Below, one piece after another: positions 35,601 through 47,984 of a DNA stretch of 64,000 nt. Below the pieces are notes generated by a model. That model did no database searches. It was not told the DNA's origin and saw only the letters and a list, made by a program, of their open reading frames with translations. Every line of letters starts with the position of its first letter. Within the stretch, counting starts at the first letter, position 1. This DNA is from Acanthosoma haemorrhoidale (Eukaryota > Arthropoda > Insecta > Hemiptera > Acanthosomatidae): assembly GCA_930367205.1 (NCBI GenBank), contig OV884009.1:91285189-91349188 (forward strand), read 5' to 3'. Both the position numbers and the translations under genes were made by a program.

Positions 35601-36540
35601 TAGGAAATATGTAACTAACCCTTATAAGCTTAGAAGACTCTAACATATACAGAAATGTATATGGATGTACATATTAACCCTTATTGTAATATATCTCTAG
35701 TTTGTGCATTTTTATAAACACTATCAATCTCTGCTATATATATATATATGTAAATAAAAAAATAATGTATGCCAAACATCCACAATCCCATTAGAACCGA
35801 CTCATCCCTCTGTGAGAGGGACCATAGTTTCCCGCAGACTTTGATGGTAGGGCTCAAGCATGGTACAACGAAATCCAGCAGAAGAATAATTTTCCAAGCT
35901 GCGTTCAAGGGGACTTAACGCTTAAAGAAAGGAGGGGTTAAAGAACATTGCTCTCCTGAGAAGCTGACAAATAAGACAAAGGTCATCTGCTTTCTCTTGC
36001 TTTATAAACCTCCCCTTATCTTCTCTATGGTCATTAGACCAGTGATTATGTCACTCATGTAAGTTGACCTGTTAACATCACATGTGTTTTTAAAAGCTGT
36101 TCGGAGATTCAAAGCCGCGAAGCTCTGAAACTATAATTGTGGCGAGAGTGAGTATTTTCCGACGGAGTTCTTTTACAAAGCCGGCATTGAAAAAGTACTT
36201 TAAGCTAGCTCATTTGCAAATTCAGTTAGCTGGTCTCGACAGCTTCCCCTTATCTATAACGGATCTTTCCACATGTCTGTTCTGTTTTCATAAATTAACG
36301 TTAAACATCTCTCCCCGTTATATACTAAGCAATTTTCACCGGAGTCATAAATCAAAGCACAACAAGCTTTTTTATTTTTATGAAAGTTTTGTGAGATACG
36401 CATATTTATACAATTTGGTTCAGAAACAAAAGTAAAACAATACATTTGCACACTGTATCTTTTTTACTGGAAATGTAATAGGTTATGGATATAACTCATT
36501 TTTGGAGACAGAATTTGTTGTTTTCATTTTATGTCATTTC
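35601..36540. other. Unassigned stretch
   Basis: AT-dinucleotide run near 35735-35750, then moderately GC-richer DNA to about 36130. Frames at 36139-36435 have no motif. Confidence 0.45.
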
Positions 36541-36602
36541 CATGTGGATTGGAGAGGTCTCTGGGCTGTTTGTAAATACTGTTTGAATGAGCGAGTAAAT
36601 GA
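36541..36602 (+). mobile_element. Short family-A LINE fragment, sense
   Basis: Matches the 'gtggatt.gg.gaggtctctgggctgtttgtaaatactgt' to 'gagcgagt.aatgaa' portion of the 3' untranslated region. Both ends are truncated, and repeat E copy 2 begins at its end. Confidence 0.75.
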
Positions 36603-36871
36603 ACACTTTATTTTCATGTACATTCACATTTATGTACATGGATTCATAGCATATAGTTTCCAGACAGCAGACTACCTCTAGACTAAAACTAAAATACACT
36701 TGACACTTATCTACTTATTTACTTATAAGTACAAAACCGAAATAAAAAAACCTACAACTAAATGTTTCTATCTCAAATGCTATCGTAATGTGGCTGCTTC
36801 CTCGTTGAAACATTATTCAATCCACCTATTACTAAATTATTGTAGCTATTTTTACAATTTTCAGGAAATTA
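36601..36871. repeat. Dispersed repeat E, copy 2
   Basis: Counterpart of 4088-4415: 'catatagtttccagaca', 'actaaaactaaaatacac', and 'actaaattattgtagctatttt'. Begins with 'actttattttcatgtac', which reads like the complement of a polyadenylation region, so it may be the antisense 3' end of a retroposon. Confidence 0.45.
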
Positions 36872-37641
36872 TTGATTGATTTTATTGACTACAAGTTGAT
36901 ATCAGTGGTGTGCAGTCGGGAGATGGAGTACGCCTAGGTGAATTATTTATTTTTCTTAAGAATTCATTCTCTGCAGTTTATGTAAGTTACTAGTAGATTT
37001 CACTTTCCAAATCTTTTGCTAATCCATAGAGACAGGAATGATAAGGCAGGCTTGCCTCAAAAATAGTTTTCACGTTACAAAGAATGACCATGTTTTGTTT
37101 AGAACTAGCTGTATTGGATTTCAGCAAATTATTTTATTATACAAATATCAGAAATAAATTGATTTGATAAGTTTTATGTATGATTCAGGATTAAAATGTT
37201 CGCAAAGATCTTGATGCGGTATGGAAGGAAAGGAGGGGGAGTGAGTTACTAACTCCCGAGAGTAAGGATTTTGCTAAATCGCATTTGGGTGGCAGTAATG
37301 TTACCCTTTATGGCCATCCCGACCCACCCACATCTCTTTGCAGTGCATTCTCAATTCACATCTCATCAAGTCGGATAGACCCAATCCAATCTTTGCCTCG
37401 CTATTTCCCAACTTTACTCCAGAAATTTGTTATTGGATTTGAGAAAGAAAGATGTAAGAAATCGTTTTTTATATGTTTGTTCGTTGATATGCATGTTAGT
37501 TCTACTGTAGCTGTACTGAAAATGACCAAATCGCTCTTAAATGAAAAAGGTGTTCCTCACTCATATTTTGGGAATGACACAGCTCAAATGTTTAAAATGC
37601 GAAGTCTCTTTTTTGGACCGCAAACTTTTTTGAAACTTCTA
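36872..37641. other. Unassigned stretch with a 122-codon frame
   Basis: The plus-strand frame 37285-37653 (122 codons) has no recognisable motif. Part of its end overlaps a family-A fragment, so it is probably a chance frame. Confidence 0.4.
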
Positions 37642-37722
37642 TATTGTGATTGAATTACAATCTGTTTCATTGGACAATAAGTAATTGAGATAAATGCTCT
37701 TATTTACAGTATATTGTAACTA
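37642..37722 (-). mobile_element. Short family-A LINE fragment, antisense
   Basis: 'attgtgattgaattacaatctg' followed by 'caataagtaattgagataaatgct' is the terminal signature of family A in antisense. The homology is lost after about 80 bases. Confidence 0.75.
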
Positions 37723-37784
37723 AAAATATTTTTGGGATCAAACCATATTTATTTTTTAGAAACACTTTGCCATTTAAGAAGTGA

Positions 37785-37975
37785 ATTTACGGTTAAAATC
37801 CCCCTTATATCGTGTTTGTGGCAGGTTAAGTGGTAGGGCATGAGATAGCAGCAAACTTTGGGTACGCCAGGCAAAGGGAGACATCTCTAGGAAATCACCA
37901 AAGCAACACGTTTTACGTTGCATATGCTCAGAAAAAGTTAGATTTTTGTGGTTTTCAGACACCATATGGGTCTAA
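37785..37975. repeat. Dispersed repeat C, copy 2
   Basis: Shares with copies at 6585 and 57215 the 'acggttaaaatccccc' stretch, 'gtgtttgtgg' and the terminal 'gtggttttcagacacc'. The middle is divergent. Confidence 0.35.
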
Positions 37976-38855
37976 CCCTCCTGTAATAGGTTATTATTAC
38001 CTTACTTCCTTAACCTCCTAACCAATAATCACTGCAGGTAGTAAATTACGCAAGAACATCAGACAATAAGGCCCGTGAATTAATTTTACAATGCGTAACT
38101 GTTATAGTTTTATCGTTTAATTTTATATTGCAAAATTATTCCTCAACTAGCACATACAAAAACCCTAATTGATTTTCAAAAAAAATACATTTTTAGAGCA
38201 TCATTTATAAATCTCTTCTTCAGCTTGTCTGATACTATGTGCATCGGTATATGTTTTATCAATGAATTAGGTATATTCAAAAATTCTCCGAAGTTTAGCA
38301 ATAAAAATTTAGCCCATGTTATCAATAGAATCAAATTTTGGCATTAATACGCAGTTGTTTCGTCTGTAAAAATACTCAAATAGATTTTGCTGACAACGTA
38401 TTTGTGTTTATTACACAATGACACTATAGCTGAGCTAAAATAGAATAATTTATGATTTATTTCATACCATTGTAATATATTATTATTATTATAAGTACTT
38501 TCATTAATGCAGCATCATTTCCTCAATGAATTTGAAACAAACTGATTTTTAGCCAGTTACTTGTGTACCAACAAAAAGATAGAGATTTCACCACAGCCCT
38601 TGTAATTTAAAAATCTATTATTTAAATCCTCCTAACAAATGTTTCCCAAATATTAGACCGAAAGCTACAAAAAGTAATGTTCCTCATTACTTAACTTATT
38701 AGCTTTTTAGAACATAAGCTCGAAGCATTTCGGACTGAAAATAATTATTCTATTTTTTAACCATTTCAGCAATCGTAAAAACCTGTTAAAATTAGCTGAG
38801 ACGATTAAAAATTCATTTTGTTAGCCCTCAAATATTTATTTATTGTGGAATCGCT
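37976..38855. other. Anonymous AT-rich DNA
   Basis: No gene or repeat recognised. Confidence 0.5.
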
Positions 38856-38954
38856 CAGGACATGATTGGAGAAACGGGCCATTGCCAGGACTCCCACAGT
38901 CACTTATTTATAGCGTATCACGAGGCCACTGCTGCTTTAGTCTCCGAGGAGGAT

Positions 38955-39263
38955 TATAGGGATGAGTGGCGTAGTGTAATGACTGTGCTAGGGGATTAGG
39001 GTGGTTGGATAGGTTACTATGGAATTTCATGAACTTAAGGGAAGGGATGAGTTCAAGAATGTAGGGTATATTTAGATCGTTAGGAAGGCATTTGTTGCTG
39101 ACCTAGGTAAAGGGCATTTACTATTTGACTTGAGGGGACTTTTGAAAGAAAGGATTGGATACGCTTGATGTTTGACTTTTTTGCTTTCCCCTATAGCTTT
39201 ATTCCGTATGTCCAGATTGGTTTAAGTATAACTTCGTAGATTAGTAATTTATTTTCTATTTTC
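38955..39263. repeat. 309-bp tandem unit 1
   Basis: Followed directly by unit 2 (39264-39572, homology clear to 39569). Five substitutions are visible in 309 bases. The junction shows the microhomology 'tatag'. Confidence 0.95.
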
Positions 39264-39569
39264 TATAGGGATGAGTGGCGTAGTTTAATGACTGTGCTAG
39301 GGGATTAGGGTGGTTGGATAGGTTACTATGGAATTTCATGAGCTTAAGGGAAGGGATGAGTTCAAGAATGTAGGGTATATTTAGAACGTTAGGAAGGCTT
39401 TTGTTGCTGACCTAGGTAAAGGGCATTTACTATTTGACTTGAGGGGACTTTTGAAATAAAGGATTGGATACGCTTGATGTTTGACTTTTTTGCTTTCCCC
39501 TATAGCTTTATTCCGTATGTCCAGATTGGTTTAAGTATAACTTCGTAGATTAGTAATTTATTTTCTATT
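39264..39569. repeat. 309-bp tandem unit 2
   Basis: Second unit of the tandem duplication. After it the normal family-A sequence resumes ('gagaaatgagatgtcctt'). Confidence 0.95.
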
Positions 39570-39600
39570 GAGAAATGAGATGTCCTTCGAAGTAGTCTGT

Positions 39601-40347
39601 AATGATTATGATGAATCTATAATCTGTACCAAAGATGCGAGCTGTGGTCATGTGAAACTAAGAATTTTTACCTATAGTGTCATACTGTTTTATAACATAT
39701 TCTACCTTAACAAAGACTGATTCATAGAGCTACATTGTGAGTCCATGTCAAAACTTCGTTCAACCAGCTACCTACATCGCGTCTCTCCTACTTTTTCAGT
39801 GAATAATTTCAAAATACGCTGCCGATAACCGTAACAATTAACCCATTTCATTAAGAATAACATTGAGGGAAATCACTTCGTGGTCCAATTAAGACCCGGT
39901 AGTCACAAATCAAAGCTTATTTGTAATCAAAGCATTACGCTACAGAGTCAACTGGAAGTACGGATGTCAATATATTACATTGCAGAGAGAGTAATACAAC
40001 AGTGATCAGCCAACTATTAATTATTTATGTCTACATGGATTCAATATAATTACGTTTTCGGCAAGGCCCAAGTGCCAATATTAATCTTCGTGCATTAGCA
40101 ACATTGTGTCTATATGTATAGTTTACATTCAGCTCATATAATGACAAGCAATAATAAACAAGTAAATATTTAATATTGGATTTCAGCAGAAGAGCAGAGA
40201 TTCAGCATGATTAGTATGGGAGTCTCTTAAACATTAACTATTTATTTTTTTAATGTCAATATTTTCCTGTTAACTAGCTAAATGGAGAACATGATAAAAC
40301 CATTGTGGGATGAGTTATACGTATAAGTATGAACAAAAATGGCATTG
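39601..40347. other. Anonymous AT-rich DNA
   Basis: No gene supported. Confidence 0.5.
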
Positions 40348-40545
40348 ATCCCAAGACTCCGCTTCCTCTTTCACATGCGAGGGAAGTGACAACCATGTGG
40401 ATTTGGGAGGTCTCTGGGCTGTTTGTAAATAATATATGAAGGAGAGAGTGAATGAAGAATTGTAAATATGGTATGAATGAGATCATTGGACACAATTACT
40501 TATTGCCTAATAAGGCAGATTGTAATTTTATCACAAAAGAGATTT
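40348..40545 (+). mobile_element. Family-A LINE 3' end, sense
   Basis: Terminal 200 bases of the family: 'ccaagactccgcttcctc', 'gtggatttgggaggtctctg', then 'ttacttattgcctaataaggcagattgtaattttatcacaa'. It is 5' truncated. Confidence 0.85.
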
Positions 40546-43500
40546 GTTTCGTAAATAAGTCATTGATCGTAGGGCCAAATAATATAGTAATCTATTTAGA
40601 TGACACTTCAATCGGAAGTAAAATCTAATGAAAAAAAAAAAGCTGAATGAATTATCAAGACTTTACGATTCACTGTTCGACTCCTCGATGGTTACGTTTT
40701 TACCAACAAGCATTGCTGCCTTTTCGTTCATATTATTAACATACAAATCGTCGGCAAATATTTGGCATCTTAATGCCAAAATTGAACGGTCGTGAAATGT
40801 TTCTGAATGATGCTCATTTATTTACCGATCATCTTCCGGACGATGTCTCTTTGACTGATGCAGGACGAAAGGCGTCTAGCACATGTCCTTGATCTCGCAG
40901 ATGGGTTAATCATTGAAGTTGGGAAATAGCTGACAATGCCAGTGCAAGCAACCGTTAGATCTCATGTCCAATCTAAACTTCACTGCATCTTCCTTACTGC
41001 TGGAGGTAAACTTGCCGATGGTTCCACAGCACGGATCGCTTGCTCGTGTTGTCTATGTGCTGAGTTTCTGAATGAGTTCCTGAGTCCTAATGCTTGTTCC
41101 TAAAGCGCCTTGGCGTCAGGGTTACCAAGCCCAATGGAAAAAAAAAATTATAAACCGCAGTTGTTTGTTGAGATTTGTATATTCCTCAAAGGATTTAATT
41201 GTTTAAATCCGTCTACCGCTATGACTTCTTGATTTCATATCTGCAGTGGTTTTTCTGTATGTTAGGTTTCCTGCGTATAGAATTACGATAAGTTTTTATT
41301 ATCCTGGGGCTTTGTCCCTGACTAATGAACAATTCTTTTCTTTAAAGAATTTCACAATTATTTTACAGTATCAGTCATCGCTAAGTTTGCAATCAGTGCA
41401 AATAAAATATTAAAAAATGAAGTGAAATAATAGAGGAAACAATAAATTGTTGAGTAAAGGTAAAAGATAAAATAACACAAACAAGTGCATTTTCTTGCTG
41501 ATAAGATTTTCATTCAAGAAAAGATTGAACAGTCAATTCACTCATGGTAGAACTATGATTGCAAGAGGTTTTATTTAATATAGTTGAGGTAGACAGTGTT
41601 AGGTGTCGTCTAGTTTAGGAATTGATTCAGAGAACTAGTTAAAGAAGTGGGCATCAAAGCGCTTGGTGACCTCTAAAAACTAAATTGTATTTATAAAGAG
41701 TTGAAGTTATTAAATCAAGTAAATTTAATCAGAAAACTACGAAGAAAATATTAAATAAACTACTTGAAAAATAAAAACAAAATATTTACACACGTACAAA
41801 CTAGTAGATAATAAAAATGAAGATATAATTAATTAGATATGCATTTCAATGATATCAACAATATAACATAAGTTGGTACTAATAAATTAATAAAAATAAG
41901 TAAAAAAAATTATAACTGTTTAGATTAATGTAACTATAGTTTGTGTTCGAAAATAATTCAACATTCTAGTTTTGAAAAAAAAAAAATTAAGAAACGTAGG
42001 AAAGATGTTGCCAGAAGGATATTGAGATTGCAATGTAAGAATTGTGTTATGTTGTTTTATTTTGTGGGTGAAGGATCTGGGGCGGATTGTTGAGGATGGG
42101 TTCCGTATAAGTGGACATCTGCTTAGTGGTGTTAAATATGGAGAAGTGTGATGTCGGGTAAGGGAGAATTTGTACAGAAAGGTACCAATGGAGTATTTGC
42201 GCAAGCCATTTTAACTGGGAATATAACTGGATCATTCCAAGATTTCTTGGGCAACCTAGTACTGAGCTAAGAATTTATTTATTATAAATAATATATATTA
42301 TAATAATATTTAATATTAAATAATAGTGTGCTTGTCCGGGGTCTGTTTTTATTAAGGGTCATTGTGCCATTTGATCACTTTGAGATTCGAATTATTTTTT
42401 GAAATAGGTTTAGCTCATTTTGTTTAAGTAGAAGCAGGTAGGAGTACTTATACATTTGGTAAAACACAAACAGGTCGTTTTGTGCATTATTGCGTTCTCA
42501 GGTATGAATTGAGTCCAATTTATTCGAATAATTGGTCTTGAGGAGAGAATAGCTATTCATGCTGCAGGATTTAGTGTGGAAGATATCTTGGTCTGATATC
42601 AGTGATTTTTTACATACAATCAATAACAGTTCCGAAGTAAGATTATTCTATTGGTACTGTTATTGAGTCCATTAGCATTATTAGTCCAAAGTTACCAGAA
42701 CATACCTACAGCTTACCAGGCACCGGGTTTATTATTTGACTTAATATTAATTATAAGTTTTTATTCAAATAACCCTATGGTTATTTCGGTTTAGCCTTAG
42801 CGTTTTTGTTCGTTATCTTCGTAATTAACGATCCCAAAGTGTTAGGCTTAACATTCATTCAGAACGATTGTCATTTGTATGTCTGGCTCATGGAATGTTT
42901 GTGTGAATGAGAATAGCGGTGCTACATTTCACAACTTGGAAAATGCTGTTCAGTTTTTATTACAAAGACAATAACGAAAACTATAAAAACCAAAATAAAG
43001 CATTAATAAGTTTGGGCCGTTGGTTTAACTTTTTTGACTTCTCTCAAATCCTTGATCAGAAGCTATTTAATGTTTTAAGTTCAGATCTTCCGTCACTAGT
43101 ACTTATCAATAAAAAAACTGGAAAAATTTAAAGGACCGGTAAGTAAGCTCTATATTAATGAAAGCTGGTAAGTTGAAGTGGGCAGGGTTATGAAAATTAT
43201 TGATATTACTAAATACTTTAGATTAATGGTATAGTGTTGGTCATGATACTAATTTATATTTACATATTGAATTGCTAGACATAAAACATTAAACCATTCA
43301 TATAATAATTTAAATGAGAATCACCTTACATGAAGGAAAGAGATGTTCAGACTAAATTTAAGGGGAACAAAAAACTAATGAAAACAAAATGAAGAATTGT
43401 CATCTTATCTGCGGTTTGCAGTGCTGTGGGTTTTAAAATGCTGCAGATGTCGATTGTCTGTCTTGTCCCTTTTTATCTTCCAATGTTTACTTTGTTGTTT

Positions 43501-43854
43501 CACTCTGGTGTTTCGCGGTAACCTGCCCATGCCGGCTGCTAGATGTCCTCTACTCAGAATGAACAAGTGAGTAAGCAGAGAAAAACATGGGTCTGCTCCT
43601 GGTCGTTGCACGGGTCCAACTCTTACTATCTCCTGCCCTATCAACAGTGACCAGCGCATCAACTGTCTGGACACTATTATCAGTGTTGATACTTATGTTG
43701 AGTGGCAGTGCGATGGATCTACGTAGGGGAGGGTTGCTTGGTATTTTAGTTGTTTTATTTTTAAAAAGGACTTACAGTTTAACTAATAAAAGTTTGAATT
43801 GATTTGATGAACTCACACTCACACAATATATACATGCACATTCTACACACCAGA
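40546..43854. other. Unassigned stretch of 3.3 kb
   Basis: 40840-41140 is GC-richer without a long frame. 42047-42235 and 41920-42204 carry minus-strand frames without motifs. 43405-43674 (minus, 89 codons) and 43587-43802 (plus, 71 codons) overlap on opposite strands and neither is recognisable. No supported gene. Confidence 0.4.
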
Positions 43855-44260
43855 CCCTCCCCTCTTCTAAGGAGCTTGCGGGGGCTCAGAAATAGTTGAG
43901 TTCCCCCCTCCCATTCCTCTGCGACCGTGTAGCCAGACCATAGAGAGGGCAAGAGAGCCGCAAACGCTCAAGACAAGGGCATGATTGGTTGATAGTGCCA
44001 GAAACCTATAACATAGGTTTCTATTTACAGGAGATCATAAAGCCTCGTTCGTTTTCGAAAAAGAGAAGGATTGCAAGGATAAGTGTTACTGAATAAGAAG
44101 AAACCAAGAGAGTTTGGATGGATGGAGTGGATAGGTTTTCATAGAATTAGAAAATTCTCGAGGGGTTGAAACCAAGTACAGTTCATGGAGATGATTGTGA
44201 AGGGATGAGTTTGCAAGTAATACAATAGAGGGTTAATAGTTAACACTTATCACTTGATTA
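43855..44260 (-). mobile_element. Diverged relative of family-A LINE 3' end
   Basis: Parallel blocks to antisense family A in the right order: 'gagagccgcaaacgctcaagac' with 'catgattgg', then 'gagatcataaagcctcg', an 'ggattgcaaggataagtg' block, 'ggagtggataggtttt' and 'aagggatgagtttgcaag'. Identity is clearly lower than among family-A copies, suggesting a sister subfamily or a much older insertion. Confidence 0.55.
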
Positions 44261-44696
44261 GTTTTAAAGAAACTCCAGCTAGAGATTATATCTTTATACT
44301 ATTTCTTTAGTCTTATATGATATGTTTGTGTGTGTTATAAGAATGAAAGAATATTTTTTTGTGGGGCGGGGGGATGACAAAAATTGAACAAGCGAAATGA
44401 TTTTATGGTACATTTATTCATATATTCTCCCAAGTAAGTTTTGGATATTTCTATGCAGAAATAGGTCAAATAAGAAGGGCGGGTATAGTGATGTGATTTT
44501 GTGACTGGTTCGGCCTCAGTGACAATAGTGGCCGAATGGTATCAGTGAGTTATCAGCTGCCTCCTATTGCTTCAGTGTCACGTTCTGCCGTCGAACACTT
44601 CCACATTTTCCTCCTTTTCTCCTCTTGAAGGAGCAGTTGTTAGTACCTTATTTATAGCTACATAAGAATCTTATGTCAATATATTATTTTCACCAG
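44261..44696. other. Unassigned stretch
   Basis: Contains TTCGGCC and GGCCGAA as a 7-bp inverted repeat near 44509-44536. No gene. Confidence 0.45.
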
Positions 44697-44750
44697 TTTG
44701 GTTTCATAATAAACGTCAAACATATCTTAGCCGTCATTAGTTTCCTTTAT
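44697..44750. repeat. 54-bp direct repeat, copy 1
   Basis: Reads 'tttggtttcataataaacgt', then 'cattagtttcctttat'. The second copy is at 44881-44934, offset 184 bases, with about eight differences. Confidence 0.85.
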
Positions 44751-44880
44751 TAATATGTTTTATTTTTTAATATATTATCTATTGAAATAGACTTTATTGT
44801 ATAGTAAAAAGGCGAATAATTGTTTGATGACAGTTTCATGGCTTTTAATAATAGAGCCTTCATTGAATTCGGATTCAAAA

Positions 44881-44934
44881 TTTGGCCTCATAATAAACGT
44901 GGAATATGTCTTAGGCGTCATTAGTTTCCTTTAT
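44881..44934. repeat. 54-bp direct repeat, copy 2
   Basis: Ends directly before the 5' end of the longest family-A copy (44937). The pair is therefore not a target duplication, because both copies lie upstream of the insertion. Confidence 0.85.
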
Positions 44935-44936
44935 AC

Positions 44937-46500
44937 CCTTGATCCTTTGATCATACCCATTTCCCTAAGACCTATTCACAAACTGCCTCCTCCTTCATTG
45001 ATTAGTGGCCCAGTTGACTGGGACCACTTCCGCCAGATTCTTACAGACTCTGTAGACATCAAAGTACCCCTGAAAACATCCCAAGACCTAGATAATGCAG
45101 TGCATTCTTTCACTACTCTGATCCAGGGGTCGGCCTAGGAGGAATCGCCGCCCCACCGTCAACTAAAAAATCACAATAAAAATCGTTTACCTTAGCATCT
45201 TAAGGACCTAATCGAATGCAAACGCCGCTCCAGAACAGTGTGGCAAAGATCCCGACATCCTGATGATCGCTGCTTGTGCAATCAGTACTGCAGGTTGGCA
45301 ATTGGCATCCTTCCGTTCCGATTCTTTTAATTCCCACCTCTCCTCTCTGTCTACCAGGGATAACTCCCTTTGGAACGAAACTGAATAAATCCTAAAGTAT
45401 CATCCTGTTTCACAGCCAATCCGTCGTCTCAAACATATTTGAGAAACTCCTATTAAGAAATCTACTTCAAATTGTTGAATCCAAAAACCTTTTTTCTGCA
45501 CACCAGTTTCGTTTCAGTCTACGACATTGCACTGCTCAACAAGGCCTTCGCGTTGTTGATCACATATCCTCAGCCCTTGAAATCAAACAGTATTGCACTG
45601 CTGCCTTTCTGGGCATAGCTCAAGCTTTTGACAGGGTCTGGCACGCAGGTTTGCTTTCCAAGCTCAAAAGATATTTACCACAGGTCCTTTTCCTAACCCT
45701 ACAGTCCTACCTTTCTAACCGCTTCTTCCAAGTCCACAGTGGCTTAGAATATTCCAATTACTATTCTACAAAAGCAGCAGTTCCACAGGGCAGAGTCCTG
45801 GGTCCCATCATCTATAACCTATACACCTCCAATGTCCCTTCTACTACCAATACCTTCTTGGACACATTTGCAGATGACACTGCAGTCTTGTCATCCCACT
45901 CAGACCCCAATATAGCATCCCATAACCTTCAAAAACACCCTGATGAGATCGAGCATTGGTGCAACCAATGGAGGATTCAAGTTAATGAAGCCAAAGTTTC
46001 CCACATTACCTTCACCCTCTGCCGCAAATCTTGTCCACTAGTTTCTTTAAATTCCATTCCTCTCCGTGTATTCGAGTTAGTACGCTACTTAGGCTTCCAT
46101 CTCGACAAACGGCTGGCCTGTAACCCACATACGAGACTAAAATGATATGAACTGAACAGACGCTTTTGGCAACTGTACAATCTACTTTAAAGGACATCCT
46201 ATCTCTCAGTAGAAAACTGGACATACGGAATAGAGCTATGGGGGACAGCAAAAAAAGTCGAACATCAAGCGTATCCAATCCTTTCTATCGAAAGTCCTGA
46301 GAACAATAGAAGATGTCCCTTATTACGTCAGCAACAAAACTCTTCATAACGATCTTAATATGCCTTAGATTCTCGAACTCATCCCTTCCAAGTTCATGAA
46401 ATTCCATAGTAACCTATCAAACCACCCTAATCCCCTAGCACAGTCATTGCACTGCACCTCTTATCCTTATAATCCTCCTCGGAGACTAAAACGGCAGTGG
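44937..46500 (+). pseudogene. Jockey ORF2 reverse transcriptase, frameshifted
   Basis: The linker frame (44797-45138) includes ISLRPIHKLPPPSLISGPVD and KVPLKTSQDLDNAVHSFTTL. A frame open from about 45405 to 46145 reads FEKLLLRNLLQIVES, AHQFRFSLRHCTAQQGLRVV and AFLGIAQAFDRVWHAGLL. AAVPQGRVLGPIIYNLYTS follows (motif xPQGxxLxP, Gly replaced by Ala at the front). The catalytic FADDTAVLSSH has its FADD box at 45867-45878. Then come WCNQWRIQVNEAKVSHITF and VRYLGFHLDKRL. After a stop at 46145 the C-terminal GIELWGTAKKVEHQ-like region lies in other frames. Parts between 45139 and 45400 are scrambled by frameshifts. It is non-functional. Confidence 0.92.
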
Positions 46501-46840
46501 CCTCGTGACCTGCTATAGATGCGTAGCAGTGGGAGTCCTGGCAATGCCCAGCTTCCCCAATCATGTCCTGAGTGTATGTGGCTCTCGCGTTCTTGGCCAG
46601 CCTCCGCTGGCTCGTGCCGGAGACGTGGCTGACGGAGGAGCGTTGGGACTTCCCATGACTCCGCTTACTCTTTCGCGCGCGAGGGAGGTGACAACCAGGT
46701 GGATTTGGGAGGACTCTGGGCTACTTGTAAATACTGTGAATGAAAATTGTAAATACGGTATGAATGAAAACATTTATCACAATTACTTATTGCCCAATGA
46801 GGCAGATTGTAATGTTATTATAATAAAGTTGTTAAAAAAT
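44937..46840 (+). mobile_element. Longest family-A Jockey LINE copy
   Basis: About 1.9 kb in plus orientation, 5' truncated between the endonuclease and reverse transcriptase regions. The order is linker (44937-45138), reverse transcriptase (about 45405-46145), C-terminal region (46200-46500), 3' untranslated region with CACATGCG-type GC-rich part, and 'cccaatgaggcagattgtaa' followed by 'aataaagttgttaaaaaat' near 46822-46839. This copy defines the family. All other family-A pieces are 3' fragments of the same type. Confidence 0.92.
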
Positions 46841-47984
46841 ACACATGATAATGCTAGCATGATTTATTTTTGGCTTCATTAACTATTTTGATAGACATGG
46901 TTGTATAGTTAAAAGTTTATTACTTTTATATTATATTGTTTGTTATTATGACTTCTTTCCATTCATCAAATATAACCTGGGTCGATTCATTGGACCCAGC
47001 GCTAGGTTTTACCTAATGTTCGTAAGTCTTTGTGATTCTCTTCGAAATATCTATTTAACGGAAGCTCAAACAAACTCCGCAGACAGTTACAGCACGAGGC
47101 AATCTGAAGTTTATTCACCAAAATACAAACGTACGGTAAAGTTCAATACTTAGTCCAATTATCACTTCTCCCTATTATTGTAAGGGAATCGTAGCAGCTG
47201 GGACTGACAATTAAAAAATTCGTTAAGGCCAATGGGAAGATATTGCTAACTATACCTGCGGCCTGGTGTTAAACCCTTCGTTATTACGGGACCTTCTTTG
47301 TAGTAGGGACCTACAATCTGGTTGGCTAAATAGCTATTTAGTAATTTTGTTTTTCAGTTTCTTCCAATTTTCTTTTTTGGTTTTTTTTTTACTATTTAAC
47401 TATGACCTTCTACTGTTGTACAAAAAAAATAACGACTAGAAGTTTTTTATGTCTAATTCAAGCAAATTATCTTATTCTATACGTACCACGTGTAAACTTA
47501 GAACGTTTACTTAAAACGAAACTGTAAATAGCTTTGAACAGTAATATGTTTCTGCTATAAATATCTGTATTCACTACTTCATCAGTTGAGTTTGAAAAAT
47601 AAAACAAAGAAACAATAAAAATGGTACACATTGCCAAATTAATTCACTTACCTCAGTGTCTGATACTCAAGCTTTATATCCTACCTGTTTTAATTATTGG
47701 ATTAAAAGGGTGTTTAGGAAGCAAGAATCAGAAAGGTTTAGTATCTGAAAACCATTCGAACAAAACACATATATCTAACTGAGATTACAACATGTTATTC
47801 CTTGGATGTTGATACAATTCTCTGTCATTGTCTGACCAATATGTTGACAGTATTTAATCAACATATTCTCACATATTGCCCTTTAGTGCTTGACATGAAC
47901 ACTCCATACAGATGATTTCAACGGAAAATTCTCTAAAACCCCAGCTCTAATAGAAAATTTTTATTTTATCCAAACAATATCAAT
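46841..47984. other. Anonymous AT-rich DNA
   Basis: 47160-47340 is slightly GC-richer without motifs. No gene supported. Confidence 0.5.

Larger units (their letters stand above)
38856..39600 (-). mobile_element. Family-A LINE with internal tandem duplication, antisense
   Basis: Begins in the 3' untranslated region ('tcaggacatgattggagaaac') and runs into the C-terminal coding part ('aagggatgagttcaagaatgtagggtata', 'ggattggatacgcttgatg'). It ends at 'gatgtccttcgaagtagtctgt'. It lacks the terminal 3' end, so either it is a fragment or the end was lost. It contains a 309-bp tandem duplication. Confidence 0.88.

Noticed and set aside
36139..36435. 98-codon frame starting MARVSIFRRSSF
   Set aside because: Codon use and hydrophobic content follow AT-rich background, with no domain and an overlapping minus-strand frame.
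38955..39569. Tandem repeats as a satellite array or CRISPR
   Set aside because: Only two units of 309 bases, both derived from LINE coding sequence, with no spacers.
42047..42235. Minus-strand frame that at first looked like a LINE C-terminus
   Set aside because: On reading no reverse transcriptase motif or the family-specific C-terminal pattern was present.
43405..43802. Opposed 89- and 71-codon frames as genes
   Set aside because: They overlap on opposite strands, and neither shows a motif or composition separating it from chance.
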